64,000 nucleotides of DNA from Lachnospiraceae bacterium (GTDB lineage: Bacteria; Bacillota; Clostridia; Lachnospirales; Lachnospiraceae), in the NCBI GenBank assembly GCA_028692055.1, contig JAQUYA010000001.1, positions 1-64,000 of the forward strand, written 5' to 3'. The first letter of the stretch is position 1; each line of letters opens with the position of its first letter. Made by a program: the position numbers and the translations under genes. Under the pieces are notes generated by a model. That model was given only the letters and a program-made list of their open reading frames with translations, ran no database searches and was not told where the DNA came from. Positions 29,239 through 36,668 of the stretch are shown here, one piece after another.

Positions 29239-30000
29239 CTACAACCGAACAGAAACACCTTTTGTCTGTAAATATTCTTTTACTTCCTTGATTTCGAGCT
29301 CCTTAAAATGGAATAAGGATGCGGCCAATGCAGCCTCTGCACCACCGGCTGTCAAAGCATCATAAAAATGTTCCATCTTTCCGGCTCCACCTGATGCAAT
29401 AACCGGAATTGAAACAGTATCCGCGATCTGTCTTGTCAATTCAATATCATATCCGGCTTTTGTACCGTCGCAATCCATACTGGTTAAAAGAATCTCTCCT
29501 GCTCCCAGTTTTTCCACTTTTGCTGCCCACTCAACAGCATCGATTCCAACATCAATTCGTCCGCCATTTTTATAAATATTCCAGCCGGAACCATCTGCCC
29601 TTTTCTTTGCGTCTATTGCAACAACCACGCACTGACTTCCAAATTTTTCTGCTGCTTCACTAATCAAATTTGGAGTATTAATTGCAGAAGAATTAATTGA
29701 AATCTTATCCGCACCCTCTCTAAGAATTGCTTTAAAATCATCTACTGTACGAATTCCACCACCAACTGTAAATGGAATAAAAACCTTTTCTGCAACCTTT
29801 CTTACCATATCTACCACAGTACCTCTGGCATCACTGGAAGCAGTTATATCCAGAAACACCAATTCATCAGCTCCTGCTTTATCATACGCTGCTGCAATGG
29901 CAACCGGATCACCGGCATCTTGCAGATTCACAAAATTAACGCCTTTCACTACACGACCATTATTAACATCCAGACAGGGAATAATTCTCTTCGTATGCAT
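29239..30000 (-). CDS. hisF: imidazole glycerol phosphate synthase, cyclase subunit
   Basis: A TIM-barrel of 253 residues that uses ammonia from HisH to cyclise PRFAR into imidazole glycerol phosphate and AICAR. Catalytic Asp11 lies in [12 protein letters not shown] and the second catalytic Asp in [13 protein letters not shown]. The start overlaps the hisH stop (TAATG), so the two subunits are coupled. Confidence 0.96.
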   Translation of the reverse strand: MHTKRIIPCLDVNNGRVVKGVNFVNLQDAGDPVAIAAAYDKAGADELVFLDITASSDARGTVVDMVRKVAEKVFIPFTVGGGIRTVDDFKAILREGADKISINSSAINTPNLISEAAEKFGSQCVVVAIDAKKRADGSGWNIYKNGGRIDVGIDAVEWAAKVEKLGAGEILLTSMDCDGTKAGYDIELTRQIADTVSIPVIASGGAGKMEHFYDALTAGGAEAALAASLFHFKELEIKEVKEYLQTKGVSVRL

Positions 30001-30626
30001 TATGCCTGTTCCTCCCGATTCAAGTGAATAAAATTCTTTAAAATCGTCATACCAACATCAGAGCTTTTCTCCGGATGAAACTGACACGCAAAAATATTAT
30101 CCTTTTCTACGGAAGCATGGATTAGCGTCCCACCATACTCTGTTGTAGCTGTTACAATTGCAGGATCTTTTGCTTTCAGATAAAAGGAATGTACAAAATA
30201 TACATAAGCTTCCTCTTGAAGGTTCTGAAATAATCTACCTCGATTTGGATATTTTAAAGAGTTCCAACCGATATGCGGAATTTTAAGTCCGGGAGCATCA
30301 GGTATTCTAACGATCTCTCCCTGCAAAAGACCAAGACCTTCTACTCCGGGTGCTTCTTCACTGCTCTCAAACATTAATTGCAGTCCAAGGCATATTCCCA
30401 GAAATGGGATTTTTCTTTTTACCACTTCCCTGATCGTATCCACCAGCTGATAGGAATGAAGCTTTTCCATGGCATCACCAAAAGCACCAACACCCGGTAA
30501 AATCACCTTATCTGCACCCAGAATCTTTTCCCGGTCCCTGGTAATCAATGCATCCACGCCTAAAAACTGCAATGCTTTTTCTACACTTTTAATATTACCT
30601 GCATCATAATCAATTATTGCAATCAT
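30000..30626 (-). CDS. hisH: imidazole glycerol phosphate synthase, glutamine amidotransferase subunit
   Basis: A class I glutaminase of 208 residues delivering ammonia to HisF. The nucleophile lies in [12 protein letters not shown], and the His/Glu of the triad in [11 protein letters not shown]. The start follows GGGAGG. It is the last chromosomal gene before the prophage; no other his genes are visible, so the prophage may sit between hisHF and their former operon neighbours. Confidence 0.95.
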   Translation of the reverse strand: MIAIIDYDAGNIKSVEKALQFLGVDALITRDREKILGADKVILPGVGAFGDAMEKLHSYQLVDTIREVVKRKIPFLGICLGLQLMFESSEEAPGVEGLGLLQGEIVRIPDAPGLKIPHIGWNSLKYPNRGRLFQNLQEEAYVYFVHSFYLKAKDPAIVTATTEYGGTLIHASVEKDNIFACQFHPEKSSDVGMTILKNFIHLNREEQA

Positions 30627-30779
30627 TTATCTTATACCTCCCATAAATAGCCGTTTCCCTTGATTTTTCGATATTTCTTATGTATCGTTTCTTCCATTTC
30701 ATTACGTTTTGTTATGATTTATTACGTCTCATTCTACAATCTAATTCGTAAATAATTCGTACGCAATATTTTTTACGAA
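30627..30779. other. prophage-chromosome junction with candidate integrase arm sites (att region)
   Basis: This 153-bp gap joins the prophage integrase to hisH. It holds repeated and inverted short words: AATTCGTA twice with an inverted TACGAATT (about 30740-30780), and two ATTACGT (near 30700-30730), a typical look for integrase-binding arms. The exact core cannot be defined because the other prophage end is outside the window. I see no convincing terminator for int or promoter for hisH here. Confidence 0.45.
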
Positions 30780-32015
30780 TTAGCTTACCGTTCCCGCAAC
30801 TGCATTTATCTCCGCTAATTGCTGTACGGTTGGTCTTGCATTCACATAGTTGTCCATTGTGGTCTTAATGTTCCCATGCCCCAAAATCGATTGTAATGTT
30901 TTCAATGGTAATCCCTGCATATTTGTCGCGAATGTATGTCTGCAAATATGAGGCTCGAATTTTCGTATCGGCTTTGATGGATTTTCCAAATTATATCGTT
31001 TAATACAATTCTGTAAATATTCTTCCACATGAGATCTTACTATTGTTTTTCGACTTCTAGTGGCAAGAAATACAAATCCCTCGTATAAATTTCCTCGTTC
31101 ATCATAACATATCGGTTCTATATCACCTTTTAAATATCTTTTTTCAAGAGCAGATACAAAACAATTATAAACACCGTCTGTCATCGGTATATATCGTAGT
31201 CCATTTGATGTTTTTGGTTTTAACACAACATGGGTATGATTAATACATTGCAACTGTTTTTCTACTTTGATTACGTGATTGGTCATGTCTAAATTGTCTA
31301 TTGTCAGACCACATAATTCTGACGCTCGCAAACCTGTCCAAAATAATACATATAACATTTCATAGCAATGTTTGCTATGGGAATCTTTTGAACAAAAATC
31401 AAGAAAATCGTTCATTTCGTTTACCGGTATAGCTTGCATTTCTTTACTATCGCTTTTATCAGTAGCAATTCGTCTGAATGGATTCTTTGCAATATAGTCA
31501 TAATCCAAAGCATACTCAAAGGAACGTTTAATCAAACTAATCTGACTTTGAATGGAAGACCCTCGATATTTTTTCTTCATATCAGTGAGCCATGCTTCGC
31601 AATGTTCTGGTTTGATTTTACCAATCTCCATGTAACCAAGTCTGTACTGTTTTAAAGCATTTACGGTTACGTTGTATCCGGTTTTTGTGTTATGCCTTAA
31701 ATCTTTTCGATTATATAGATGTTCAAGATATTTTTCGATAATATCCAGTAATGTTAATTTCGCTCCATCTATATCAATATTGTTTGCAAGATACCCATTT
31801 AATTCAGCTTCTTTTTCTCGCAAACTCTGTCCAGACTTCTTGCCTTTTGGAACTTGATCGGTTGATTCCAACCGGTAGGAACTTATAACACGATTTTTCC
31901 CTAAAGTATCCTTATAACGATACTCATACCTTTTTGTTTTTGGATTATAAAACTCATTCGCTCGTAGTGCTTTTCTTGATGGTTTGTTCTTATCACTTGT
32001 TGATTTATTAGCCAT
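30780..32015 (-). CDS. tyrosine recombinase/integrase (Tn916 Int-like)
   Basis: A 411-residue site-specific recombinase. The N-terminal Arm-binding part (YEYRYKDTLGK) resembles Tn916-type integrases. A core-binding domain follows, then the catalytic domain with Arg in WTGLRASELCG, HxxR in HICRHTFAT, LGHGNI and the nucleophile Tyr in MDNYVN. I chose ATG 32015, preceded by AGGAGGG; the longer frame upstream is not conserved. It mediates prophage integration and excision together with the small xis-like gene upstream. It lies at the 3' end of the late region, after lysis. Confidence 0.93.
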   Translation of the reverse strand: MANKSTSDKNKPSRKALRANEFYNPKTKRYEYRYKDTLGKNRVISSYRLESTDQVPKGKKSGQSLREKEAELNGYLANNIDIDGAKLTLLDIIEKYLEHLYNRKDLRHNTKTGYNVTVNALKQYRLGYMEIGKIKPEHCEAWLTDMKKKYRGSSIQSQISLIKRSFEYALDYDYIAKNPFRRIATDKSDSKEMQAIPVNEMNDFLDFCSKDSHSKHCYEMLYVLFWTGLRASELCGLTIDNLDMTNHVIKVEKQLQCINHTHVVLKPKTSNGLRYIPMTDGVYNCFVSALEKRYLKGDIEPICYDERGNLYEGFVFLATRSRKTIVRSHVEEYLQNCIKRYNLENPSKPIRKFEPHICRHTFATNMQGLPLKTLQSILGHGNIKTTMDNYVNARPTVQQLAEINAVAGTVS

Positions 32016-32092
32016 TTTTGACCCTCCTATTATAAAAAGAGCCTCAAATGTGTTCAGTAGGATTTTAGCACATTTAAGGTTCCTTGTCGACA

Positions 32093-32275
32093 TTATATCT
32101 GTTGCACTTTCATCAAATACTCTTCGAATGACTTCCGCTTTATTTTTATAACTCGACCAATCATTAAATGATAAATACAATCATAATCATCTCGTATAAT
32201 CTCTCTGAGTCTATGCTGACCTATTCCGAACAAGTGTGATGCTTCGGTTATCGAAAGTAAACATTTTTCCTGCAT
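32093..32275 (-). CDS. excisionase-like HTH protein (Tn916 Xis type)
   Basis: A 60-residue protein with a winged helix-turn-helix of the excisionase/MerR-like type: CLLSITEASHLFGIGQHRLR followed by a basic wing GRVIKIKRKSFEEYL. Tn916-type elements carry such an Xis directly upstream of int, as here. It probably directs excision by bending the attachment site. GGAGGTG precedes the start. Confidence 0.82.
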   Translation of the reverse strand: MQEKCLLSITEASHLFGIGQHRLREIIRDDYDCIYHLMIGRVIKIKRKSFEEYLMKVQQI

Positions 32276-32298
32276 TTAAATCACCTCCATTTTTGAGC

Positions 32299-32322
32299 AT
32301 TATATCTCACATGGTTGTAACC
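32299..32322 (-). promoter_or_regulatory. candidate xis-int promoter with operator-like palindrome
   Basis: A perfect TATAAT (32299-32304) lies 24 bases before the xis start. No good -35 is present; instead the hyphenated palindrome GGTTGTAACC (32313-32322) lies in the spacer/-35 region, which would fit an activator- or repressor-controlled promoter. This is inference from position only. Confidence 0.4.
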
Positions 32323-32375
32323 TGTGTACGGAGAAAAATTAAAAGGAAATGTATAGCGAACGAACCAACATATTA

Positions 32376-32420
32376 TAAAGGGAACACAATATCAGACTAA
32401 TCCAACACGCATTCCCTTTA
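32376..32420 (-). terminator. possible terminator after endolysin gene
   Basis: TAAAGGGAA and its complement TTCCCTTTA flank 27 bases, starting 10 bases after the endolysin stop. The loop is large and the T-run weak, so it may instead be a site for int/xis control. Confidence 0.4.
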
Positions 32421-32429
32421 TTTATACCT

Positions 32430-33257
32430 TTACACTTTCAATACCCAACCTATGACAATGAAATTTGCTTTAATCTTCGGATACTTTGCTTTGTTATTAG
32501 CAATAATCTTATCAATGGTTGTTCCATACTTAGAAGCAATCTTTGATAATGTATCTCCAATCAAAACTTTATGTGTTTTTGATGCAACGACTGTTGAGAC
32601 TTTTGATAATGTATTAACTCTATTTTGAACTTCTGAGTAATTATATCCAGCTGTCTCTAATTTGTTTTTACGATCAATTCCAGTCCCCCATTTACCAGCA
32701 ATCACTTCTTTGGCAATCTCATCTACAGATTTCTTTATCGTGCCTGCTTCAACGATAGTTCCTGTCGTATCATACTTCGTGAGTCCGTACGTTTTGATGA
32801 TGCTGGTAATTGTAGAAATATAAGTTGGACTGGTTGCATAACCACCATTTTTGATTGCCGTGATTGCTTTGACATAATCAGTTTCACCGATAGCTGCCTT
32901 ATAGCGTGACGCCTTACACATCATATCGTAATAATCTGTTACGCTGTCTGCAATGCTATCATACGCACGAAACATATCTACAATATTGGTATATGTTTTT
33001 CCGTCATAACACTCTTTTGTTTGTGTGTTATACGCTTTATCTTTCCATGCAGTTCCAAAATGAACTTTGCTTGACCCAACCTTGATTCCAAATACAGCAT
33101 TTGCCGCAATCATTTTACTAGAAGTTCCATAAGCACTTTCGCAACATGCTTGGGCAATGCAAATGGATGGTAGAATCTTTTTACCTTTACTATATTCGCT
33201 TCGAGCGAGTGGTGCTATTTTGTTGATAAACGCTTTTACCTGTTCTTGTGTTGCCAT
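32430..33257 (-). CDS. phage endolysin: GH73 glucosaminidase with Cpl-7 and LysM domains
   Basis: The 275-residue lysin begins with a glucosaminidase domain (about residues 1-150; catalytic Glu likely in CCESAYGTS). A Cpl-7-type wall-binding repeat follows (DEIAKEVIAGKWGTG, near 175-215), then a LysM domain (HKVLIGDTLSKIASKYG, near 228-275). It has no signal peptide, so it depends on the holin upstream to reach the wall. The start overlaps the stop of the 38-residue membrane protein gene. Confidence 0.9.
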   Translation of the reverse strand: MATQEQVKAFINKIAPLARSEYSKGKKILPSICIAQACCESAYGTSSKMIAANAVFGIKVGSSKVHFGTAWKDKAYNTQTKECYDGKTYTNIVDMFRAYDSIADSVTDYYDMMCKASRYKAAIGETDYVKAITAIKNGGYATSPTYISTITSIIKTYGLTKYDTTGTIVEAGTIKKSVDEIAKEVIAGKWGTGIDRKNKLETAGYNYSEVQNRVNTLSKVSTVVASKTHKVLIGDTLSKIASKYGTTIDKIIANNKAKYPKIKANFIVIGWVLKV

Positions 33258-33373
33258 TAATAATCACTCCTTTGTATTGTGCTAATAGCTTTTGAGATGG
33301 CATAAATACCAAACAAAAAAGCCATAATTAATAGTATTAATAAGGAAGAAACTAATACGATTGCAAGAATCAT
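33257..33373 (-). CDS. 38-residue single-pass membrane protein in the lysis cassette
   Basis: The ORF starts at an ATG that overlaps the holin stop (ATGA) and ends in a TAATG overlap with the endolysin start, so it is fully coupled on both sides. The product begins MILAIVLVSSLLILLIMAFL and is one hydrophobic helix with a short polar tail KAISTIQRSDY. Position and form suggest an accessory lysis protein, for example a second holin or antiholin; no homologue is recognised. Confidence 0.7.
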   Translation of the reverse strand: MILAIVLVSSLLILLIMAFLFGIYAISKAISTIQRSDY

Positions 33374-33684
33374 TCCTTATCACCTACCTGCTTGATTAAC
33401 TGAATAATTTTATCATAGCCAATCATAGAACCAACCCACACACAAATGCCCATTAACAACAAACATATGATATTATTTATGCTCCATGTTGTTCCTAAGA
33501 GCATATATGTTACTGCTGTTCCACCGCAGCCAACAATAATAGCGTTCACAAGCGCAATGACATTTGCGCTGTAATCTTTCTTTGCATTTTCGTATGCTTT
33601 TTTGATAGCCTCAGTTAATAAACCAGATGCTGCTGCTCCGATTGTAAAAATTGTTAAAAATAATGTAACTGTCATATTAGACAC
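33370..33684 (-). CDS. phage holin
   Basis: A 104-residue protein with three hydrophobic segments (about residues 5-25, 41-62 and 68-88) and a charged C-terminus, located directly before the endolysin. Holins of this size open the membrane at the end of the lytic cycle. No family signature is certain, so the call rests on topology and context. Confidence 0.72.
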   Translation of the reverse strand: MSNMTVTLFLTIFTIGAAASGLLTEAIKKAYENAKKDYSANVIALVNAIIVGCGGTAVTYMLLGTTWSINNIICLLLMGICVWVGSMIGYDKIIQLIKQVGDKE

Positions 33685-33687
33685 CTC

Positions 33688-33945
33688 CTACATTTGAACA
33701 TTGTCTTTGTTGCCCCATTTGGACATGTTTTCTGCTTTACTTTTCCATACTACATATCCCGTATGTACAGCCAATTCACCAAATACGGCTGGAATACCAT
33801 AAGCTATAATAGTAAAATCGGTAATACCAATGACACTTTGAATAACAGTTATAACCATACAAAACACAGTAAATAACCATGCAAATGCCAAATTAAGAAT
33901 ATAAAGTCTGTCAGTAAATCCTCTTGATTTAAACCATTTAATCAC
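33688..33945 (-). CDS. small two-helix membrane protein of the lysis region
   Basis: 85 residues with a positively charged N-terminus (KWFKSRGFTDRL), two hydrophobic segments (about 17-38 and 44-67) and a polar tail. It precedes the holin by 3 bp and could be a holin partner. I do not recognise the family. Confidence 0.6.
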   Translation of the reverse strand: MIKWFKSRGFTDRLYILNLAFAWLFTVFCMVITVIQSVIGITDFTIIAYGIPAVFGELAVHTGYVVWKSKAENMSKWGNKDNVQM

Positions 33946-33960
33946 CGTCCATAGTACCTC

Positions 33961-34476
33961 CTAACTATAAGTAAATACCGAAGTGACGGATTGTCCATCA
34001 TCCGAAAATACTTTATTCATTTTTGCCAATTCAGTTCCAGCAGAATTTGTAAGCTTTGCTTCGCAGGTTTTTAAGTCTGCCGAAAAGGTCTTTGTTAACT
34101 TCTTTCCTTCCAAATCTGTTGTGGTTACTACGCTACAATTGTTCGTAAATTTCTTGATTGTTTTTCCGAGAATTACGCCATTTTGATTTTTTAACACGGT
34201 AGTACAAGTTAGAAAACCATCTGTAAAAGTTTTTGTAAGTGTTCGACCTTCTGAATCGGTCGTGCTGATGATTGTTCCGTCGTCTGAATATTCGGTATAG
34301 CCATCTGTAAGACCAGCTGTCATAATTCTATTAATTTCATCAGAGCACGTTCCCGTAACAATAGCTCCGCTTTTTGTATGCGCAGTATACCCTTTTTGTA
34401 AGGTGTTTGCCGTAACCGTATCACTTGTTAAATCGATAAGGGTTTTTCCTCCATAAATAACTTTATTTACAGACAT
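33961..34476 (-). CDS. phage tail-associated repeat protein (171 aa)
   Basis: Residues 1-47 (NKVIYGGKTLIDLTSDTV) match the N-terminus of the next gene upstream (34481-35059). The rest holds two tandem units of about 40 residues: TTDSEGRTLTKTFTDGFLTC and TTDLEGKKLTKTFSADLKTC. The first unit is also present at the C-terminus of the 39703-40677 baseplate protein. It is probably a tail tip or fibre accessory built from shared modules. Function is inferred only from location. Confidence 0.65.
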   Translation of the reverse strand: MSVNKVIYGGKTLIDLTSDTVTANTLQKGYTAHTKSGAIVTGTCSDEINRIMTAGLTDGYTEYSDDGTIISTTDSEGRTLTKTFTDGFLTCTTVLKNQNGVILGKTIKKFTNNCSVVTTTDLEGKKLTKTFSADLKTCEAKLTNSAGTELAKMNKVFSDDGQSVTSVFTYS

Positions 34477-34480
34477 TTAA

Positions 34481-35059
34481 TCACCCCGCAATCGTTACCG
34501 TTGTACCTCCAGCTGCATTTGCTGTTTCAACGTAAGGAATGGCATTAACTACTACCTGTGATAAATAGTCATATCCAGTATCCGGTAGAACGGTCTGCTT
34601 TGTAGTACCTGGCGTAATAGTCTTTTCCTGCGCTGTTACACTGGATGACGGTTCGCAAGTACCCGTAACCCCCAAGATACTAATTCCCTGTTTAATATTT
34701 GCTGGTATAATTTTGGACTGTTCCGTAGAGTCGATTCCGACTTTTCCAGAACCATCATGATAACCAATCGGCACAGTATATTGTCCCGCTTTGGCTGCTA
34801 TAGTTCCTGCTACAGCCCCGTTGTTGACCATAGAACCAGTAACTTTATTTCCTCTGGCGTAAGCTGTTTTACCATTCAATATTTCAGCTGCAACTGCTGT
34901 AGCATCTCCAGAATCTACGTCGTTCGTACAAGTACCCGTAATGGGTGCTCCACTCTTATCGTGTGCTGTAAACCCTTCTAACATCTTTTCTGCAACCACT
35001 GTATCTGATGTTAAATCTATTAAGGTCTCGCCACCATAAATTACTTTATTAATTGCCAT
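34481..35059 (-). CDS. phage tail-associated protein (192 aa)
   Basis: Shares its first 47 residues (NKVIYGGETLIDLTSDTV, then SGAPITGTC) with the downstream 171-residue protein, then diverges into a segment with repeated G-T motifs (ILNGKTAYARGNKVTGSM) and a C-terminus ending GGTTVTIAG. Such short repeated modules are frequent in tail-tip proteins of phages of Clostridia. No enzymatic motif is visible. Confidence 0.62.
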   Translation of the reverse strand: MAINKVIYGGETLIDLTSDTVVAEKMLEGFTAHDKSGAPITGTCTNDVDSGDATAVAAEILNGKTAYARGNKVTGSMVNNGAVAGTIAAKAGQYTVPIGYHDGSGKVGIDSTEQSKIIPANIKQGISILGVTGTCEPSSSVTAQEKTITPGTTKQTVLPDTGYDYLSQVVVNAIPYVETANAAGGTTVTIAG

Positions 35060-35062
35060 AAT

Positions 35063-35350
35063 TTAAACCTCCTTGGCTATATAGGCTGTCATACCATTTG
35101 AGACGTTGCTTGTTTCCCAGTAAGGAATTGCGGCAATCGTCACATCCTCTCCCATCAACTTATGAGCTGTCTGTAGCGTTTGAGCTTCAAAAGCATGTGG
35201 AGTCACATTATAATTTCCTTTGTAAGCGTCATATTCTGTCGCTGATGAAAGCTGACCTGATAAACTCTCATCGCAAGACAATTCTCCCGATAAAGTTATT
35301 TCTGACGAAAGAGCCCCCTTTATTGACTCCGATACTTTTATTTCGCTCAT
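35063..35350 (-). CDS. small phage structural protein
   Basis: 95 residues. The C-terminal part (YKGNYNVTPHAFEAQTLQT, then EDVTIAAIPYWETSNVSNG) is a motif recurrent in tail proteins of Firmicutes phages and is reminiscent of the end of the neighbouring 192-residue protein (IPYVETANAAGGTTVTIA). The N-terminus is Ser/Glu-rich and variable. Role in the tail tip is inferred. Confidence 0.6.
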   Translation of the reverse strand: MSEIKVSESIKGALSSEITLSGELSCDESLSGQLSSATEYDAYKGNYNVTPHAFEAQTLQTAHKLMGEDVTIAAIPYWETSNVSNGMTAYIAKEV

Positions 35351-35351
35351 T

Positions 35352-35696
35352 CTAATACACCTCTTCCGTAATATTGATTTTTGCTTTTGCTATGAAGGTG
35401 TCAACCTCACCAGAAGCTTTCGTTAGTTGTATATCATATACATACTTACCGAAATCCAGTTGTTTGGTGTCTTCTGGCTCAATTATCAACTTCATGGTAT
35501 CAATTGGAATATTCTTTATTAACATAGGTTCAACATCATCATAACTACGTTTCATCGCAAATCGTACCGTGTCGCCTTCTTTTGGTATATAAGGCTGTAC
35601 TATTGCGTCTGCGTCTTTACTTGTTATGGAAACAAGTGCCATAAACGTATCACCTCTGGTGAGTGTGATAGTCGAACCAGAAACACTATAACTCAT
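35352..35696 (-). CDS. baseplate upper protein-like (BppU-type domain) protein
   Basis: 114 residues of beta-rich sequence: ITLTRGDTF, GDTVRFAMKRSYD, GKYVYDIQLTKASGEVDTF. The RGDTF...Y.YDIQLT pattern resembles the Ig-like domain of phage baseplate or neck proteins. It is the next gene upstream of the small tail proteins. Annotation is tentative. Confidence 0.55.
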   Translation of the reverse strand: MSYSVSGSTITLTRGDTFMALVSITSKDADAIVQPYIPKEGDTVRFAMKRSYDDVEPMLIKNIPIDTMKLIIEPEDTKQLDFGKYVYDIQLTKASGEVDTFIAKAKINITEEVY

Positions 35697-35708
35697 ATTG
35701 TCCCTCCA

Positions 35709-36008
35709 TTATTTATGTATTGGAAGTTTGTCCACTTCATCCATTACTCTTTTTGCTGAGCCATTACCGCCCATATCTCGATACGGTTTGTAAAGATAAT
35801 CGTTGAGATTTTCATACTCATCTCGCGTAATATAACCACGTTCAATGTATTTTATTCCCAAATATATAACCCTATCGTGCCCCAAACCTATTAACATTTG
35901 TGTTTTTACATCTTTACTGTCTATCTGTTTCTGAACAATTGCCCACAGTCCAGACGATGCTAATACCGAACTGAATACCGTGAGCACAATTTGCATCCAA
36001 GGTTCCAT
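35709..36008 (-). CDS. small membrane-anchored phage protein
   Basis: 99 residues: an N-terminal hydrophobic helix (about 5-25) and a cytoplasmic-type charged domain including YLGIKYIERGYITRDEYENL. Proteins of this design are common between tail and lysis genes in phages of Clostridia, and some are called holin-like. I cannot assign a function. Confidence 0.58.
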   Translation of the reverse strand: MEPWMQIVLTVFSSVLASSGLWAIVQKQIDSKDVKTQMLIGLGHDRVIYLGIKYIERGYITRDEYENLNDYLYKPYRDMGGNGSAKRVMDEVDKLPIHK

Positions 36009-36022
36009 TTTGACGCTCCTCC

Positions 36023-36157
36023 TTATTCGATAGGATTGCCGTTTTCATCTAATCCCAATGCTTCCAGATCAGCTTTAACTGCCTCTTTAAATTTAGCTGG
36101 TACCCTGTCAAATGTTCTACGTCCGTTAATAATAAGTGCTACATATAATGCTACCAT
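36023..36157 (-). CDS. CD1375-like small phage protein, copy 2
   Basis: 44 residues, [20 protein letters not shown] with a C-terminus [10 protein letters not shown]. It closely resembles the 47-residue gene just upstream, so the two are a tandem duplication. The ATG at 36157 follows AGGAGG at good distance; a further in-frame ATG at 36196 lacks a site. Function unknown; the family is typical of tail-lysis boundaries in Clostridial prophages. Confidence 0.7.
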   Translation of the reverse strand: MVALYVALIINGRRTFDRVPAKFKEAVKADLEALGLDENGNPIE

Positions 36158-36198
36158 GTCTTTTCCTCCTAATAATTTGAATAATAATCCGATCATAG

Positions 36199-36342
36199 TT
36201 ATGCCTCTGTGGTAATTGGATTACCATCTGTATCATAACCAAGTTCCATAAGCTTTGTTTTTACTTCGTCTTTGAATTTGACAGGAACGCTATCATAGGT
36301 CCTGCGTTTATTGATGATCAATGTGCAGTACAAATTTACCAT
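36199..36342 (-). CDS. CD1375-like small phage protein, copy 1
   Basis: 47 residues starting [20 protein letters not shown] and ending [13 protein letters not shown], preceded by GGGAGG. It aligns over its length with the downstream 44-residue protein (shared LII.N.RRT.D.VP, KFK..VK, L..LG.D..GNPI). Confidence 0.72.
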   Translation of the reverse strand: MVNLYCTLIINKRRTYDSVPVKFKDEVKTKLMELGYDTDGNPITTEA

Positions 36343-36356
36343 TATAGATTCCTCCC

Positions 36357-36668
36357 TTATTGAGCAAAAGTGTCATATAAATCTGCAATCGCTTCCATGA
36401 CACTCATCAAATTACCATCGCTGTTTTCCTGCGTTTTGATAATTTGTTGAACTCCATTTGCATTGTTTAAACTGATTGTGTTCATATACTGATTAAATTC
36501 ATCTGGTGTTAATTGGGCTTCCTGATACTTCCAATAAAGTACTTTAATTCCGTTCATATCGGTTCTTTCTTCCGATGTAATGTCTTTTCTCAAAAATACT
36601 GTTGTTGACGTTACTTCCATAACTATTGGACATACAGTACTTTCGGCCAAAGCATAAATTAGTTCCAT
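36357..36668 (-). CDS. hypothetical phage protein overlapping the RT gene end
   Basis: 103 residues with an excellent ribosome binding site (AAAGGAGG, five bases before ATG). Its first 42 codons overlap the 3' end of the reverse transcriptase gene in another frame. The C-terminal half is acidic and helical (EFNQYMNTISLNNANGVQQ). The same position in related prophages often holds a small tail-fibre accessory, but I do not recognise this one. It is not Avd-like (not basic, no helical-bundle length). Confidence 0.65.
   Translation of the reverse strand: MELIYALAESTVCPIVMEVTSTTVFLRKDITSEERTDMNGIKVLYWKYQEAQLTPDEFNQYMNTISLNNANGVQQIIKTQENSDGNLMSVMEAIADLYDTFAQ

Noticed and set aside
32016..32180. 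Integrase N-terminal extension up to 32180
   Set aside because: The added 55 residues overlap the xis coding region and lack a ribosome binding site, while the ATG at 32015 has AGGAGGG.
30780..33257. An integrative conjugative element instead of a prophage
   Set aside because: The integrase is of Tn916 type, but everything upstream is phage head, tail and lysis genes; no conjugation or relaxase genes are visible.
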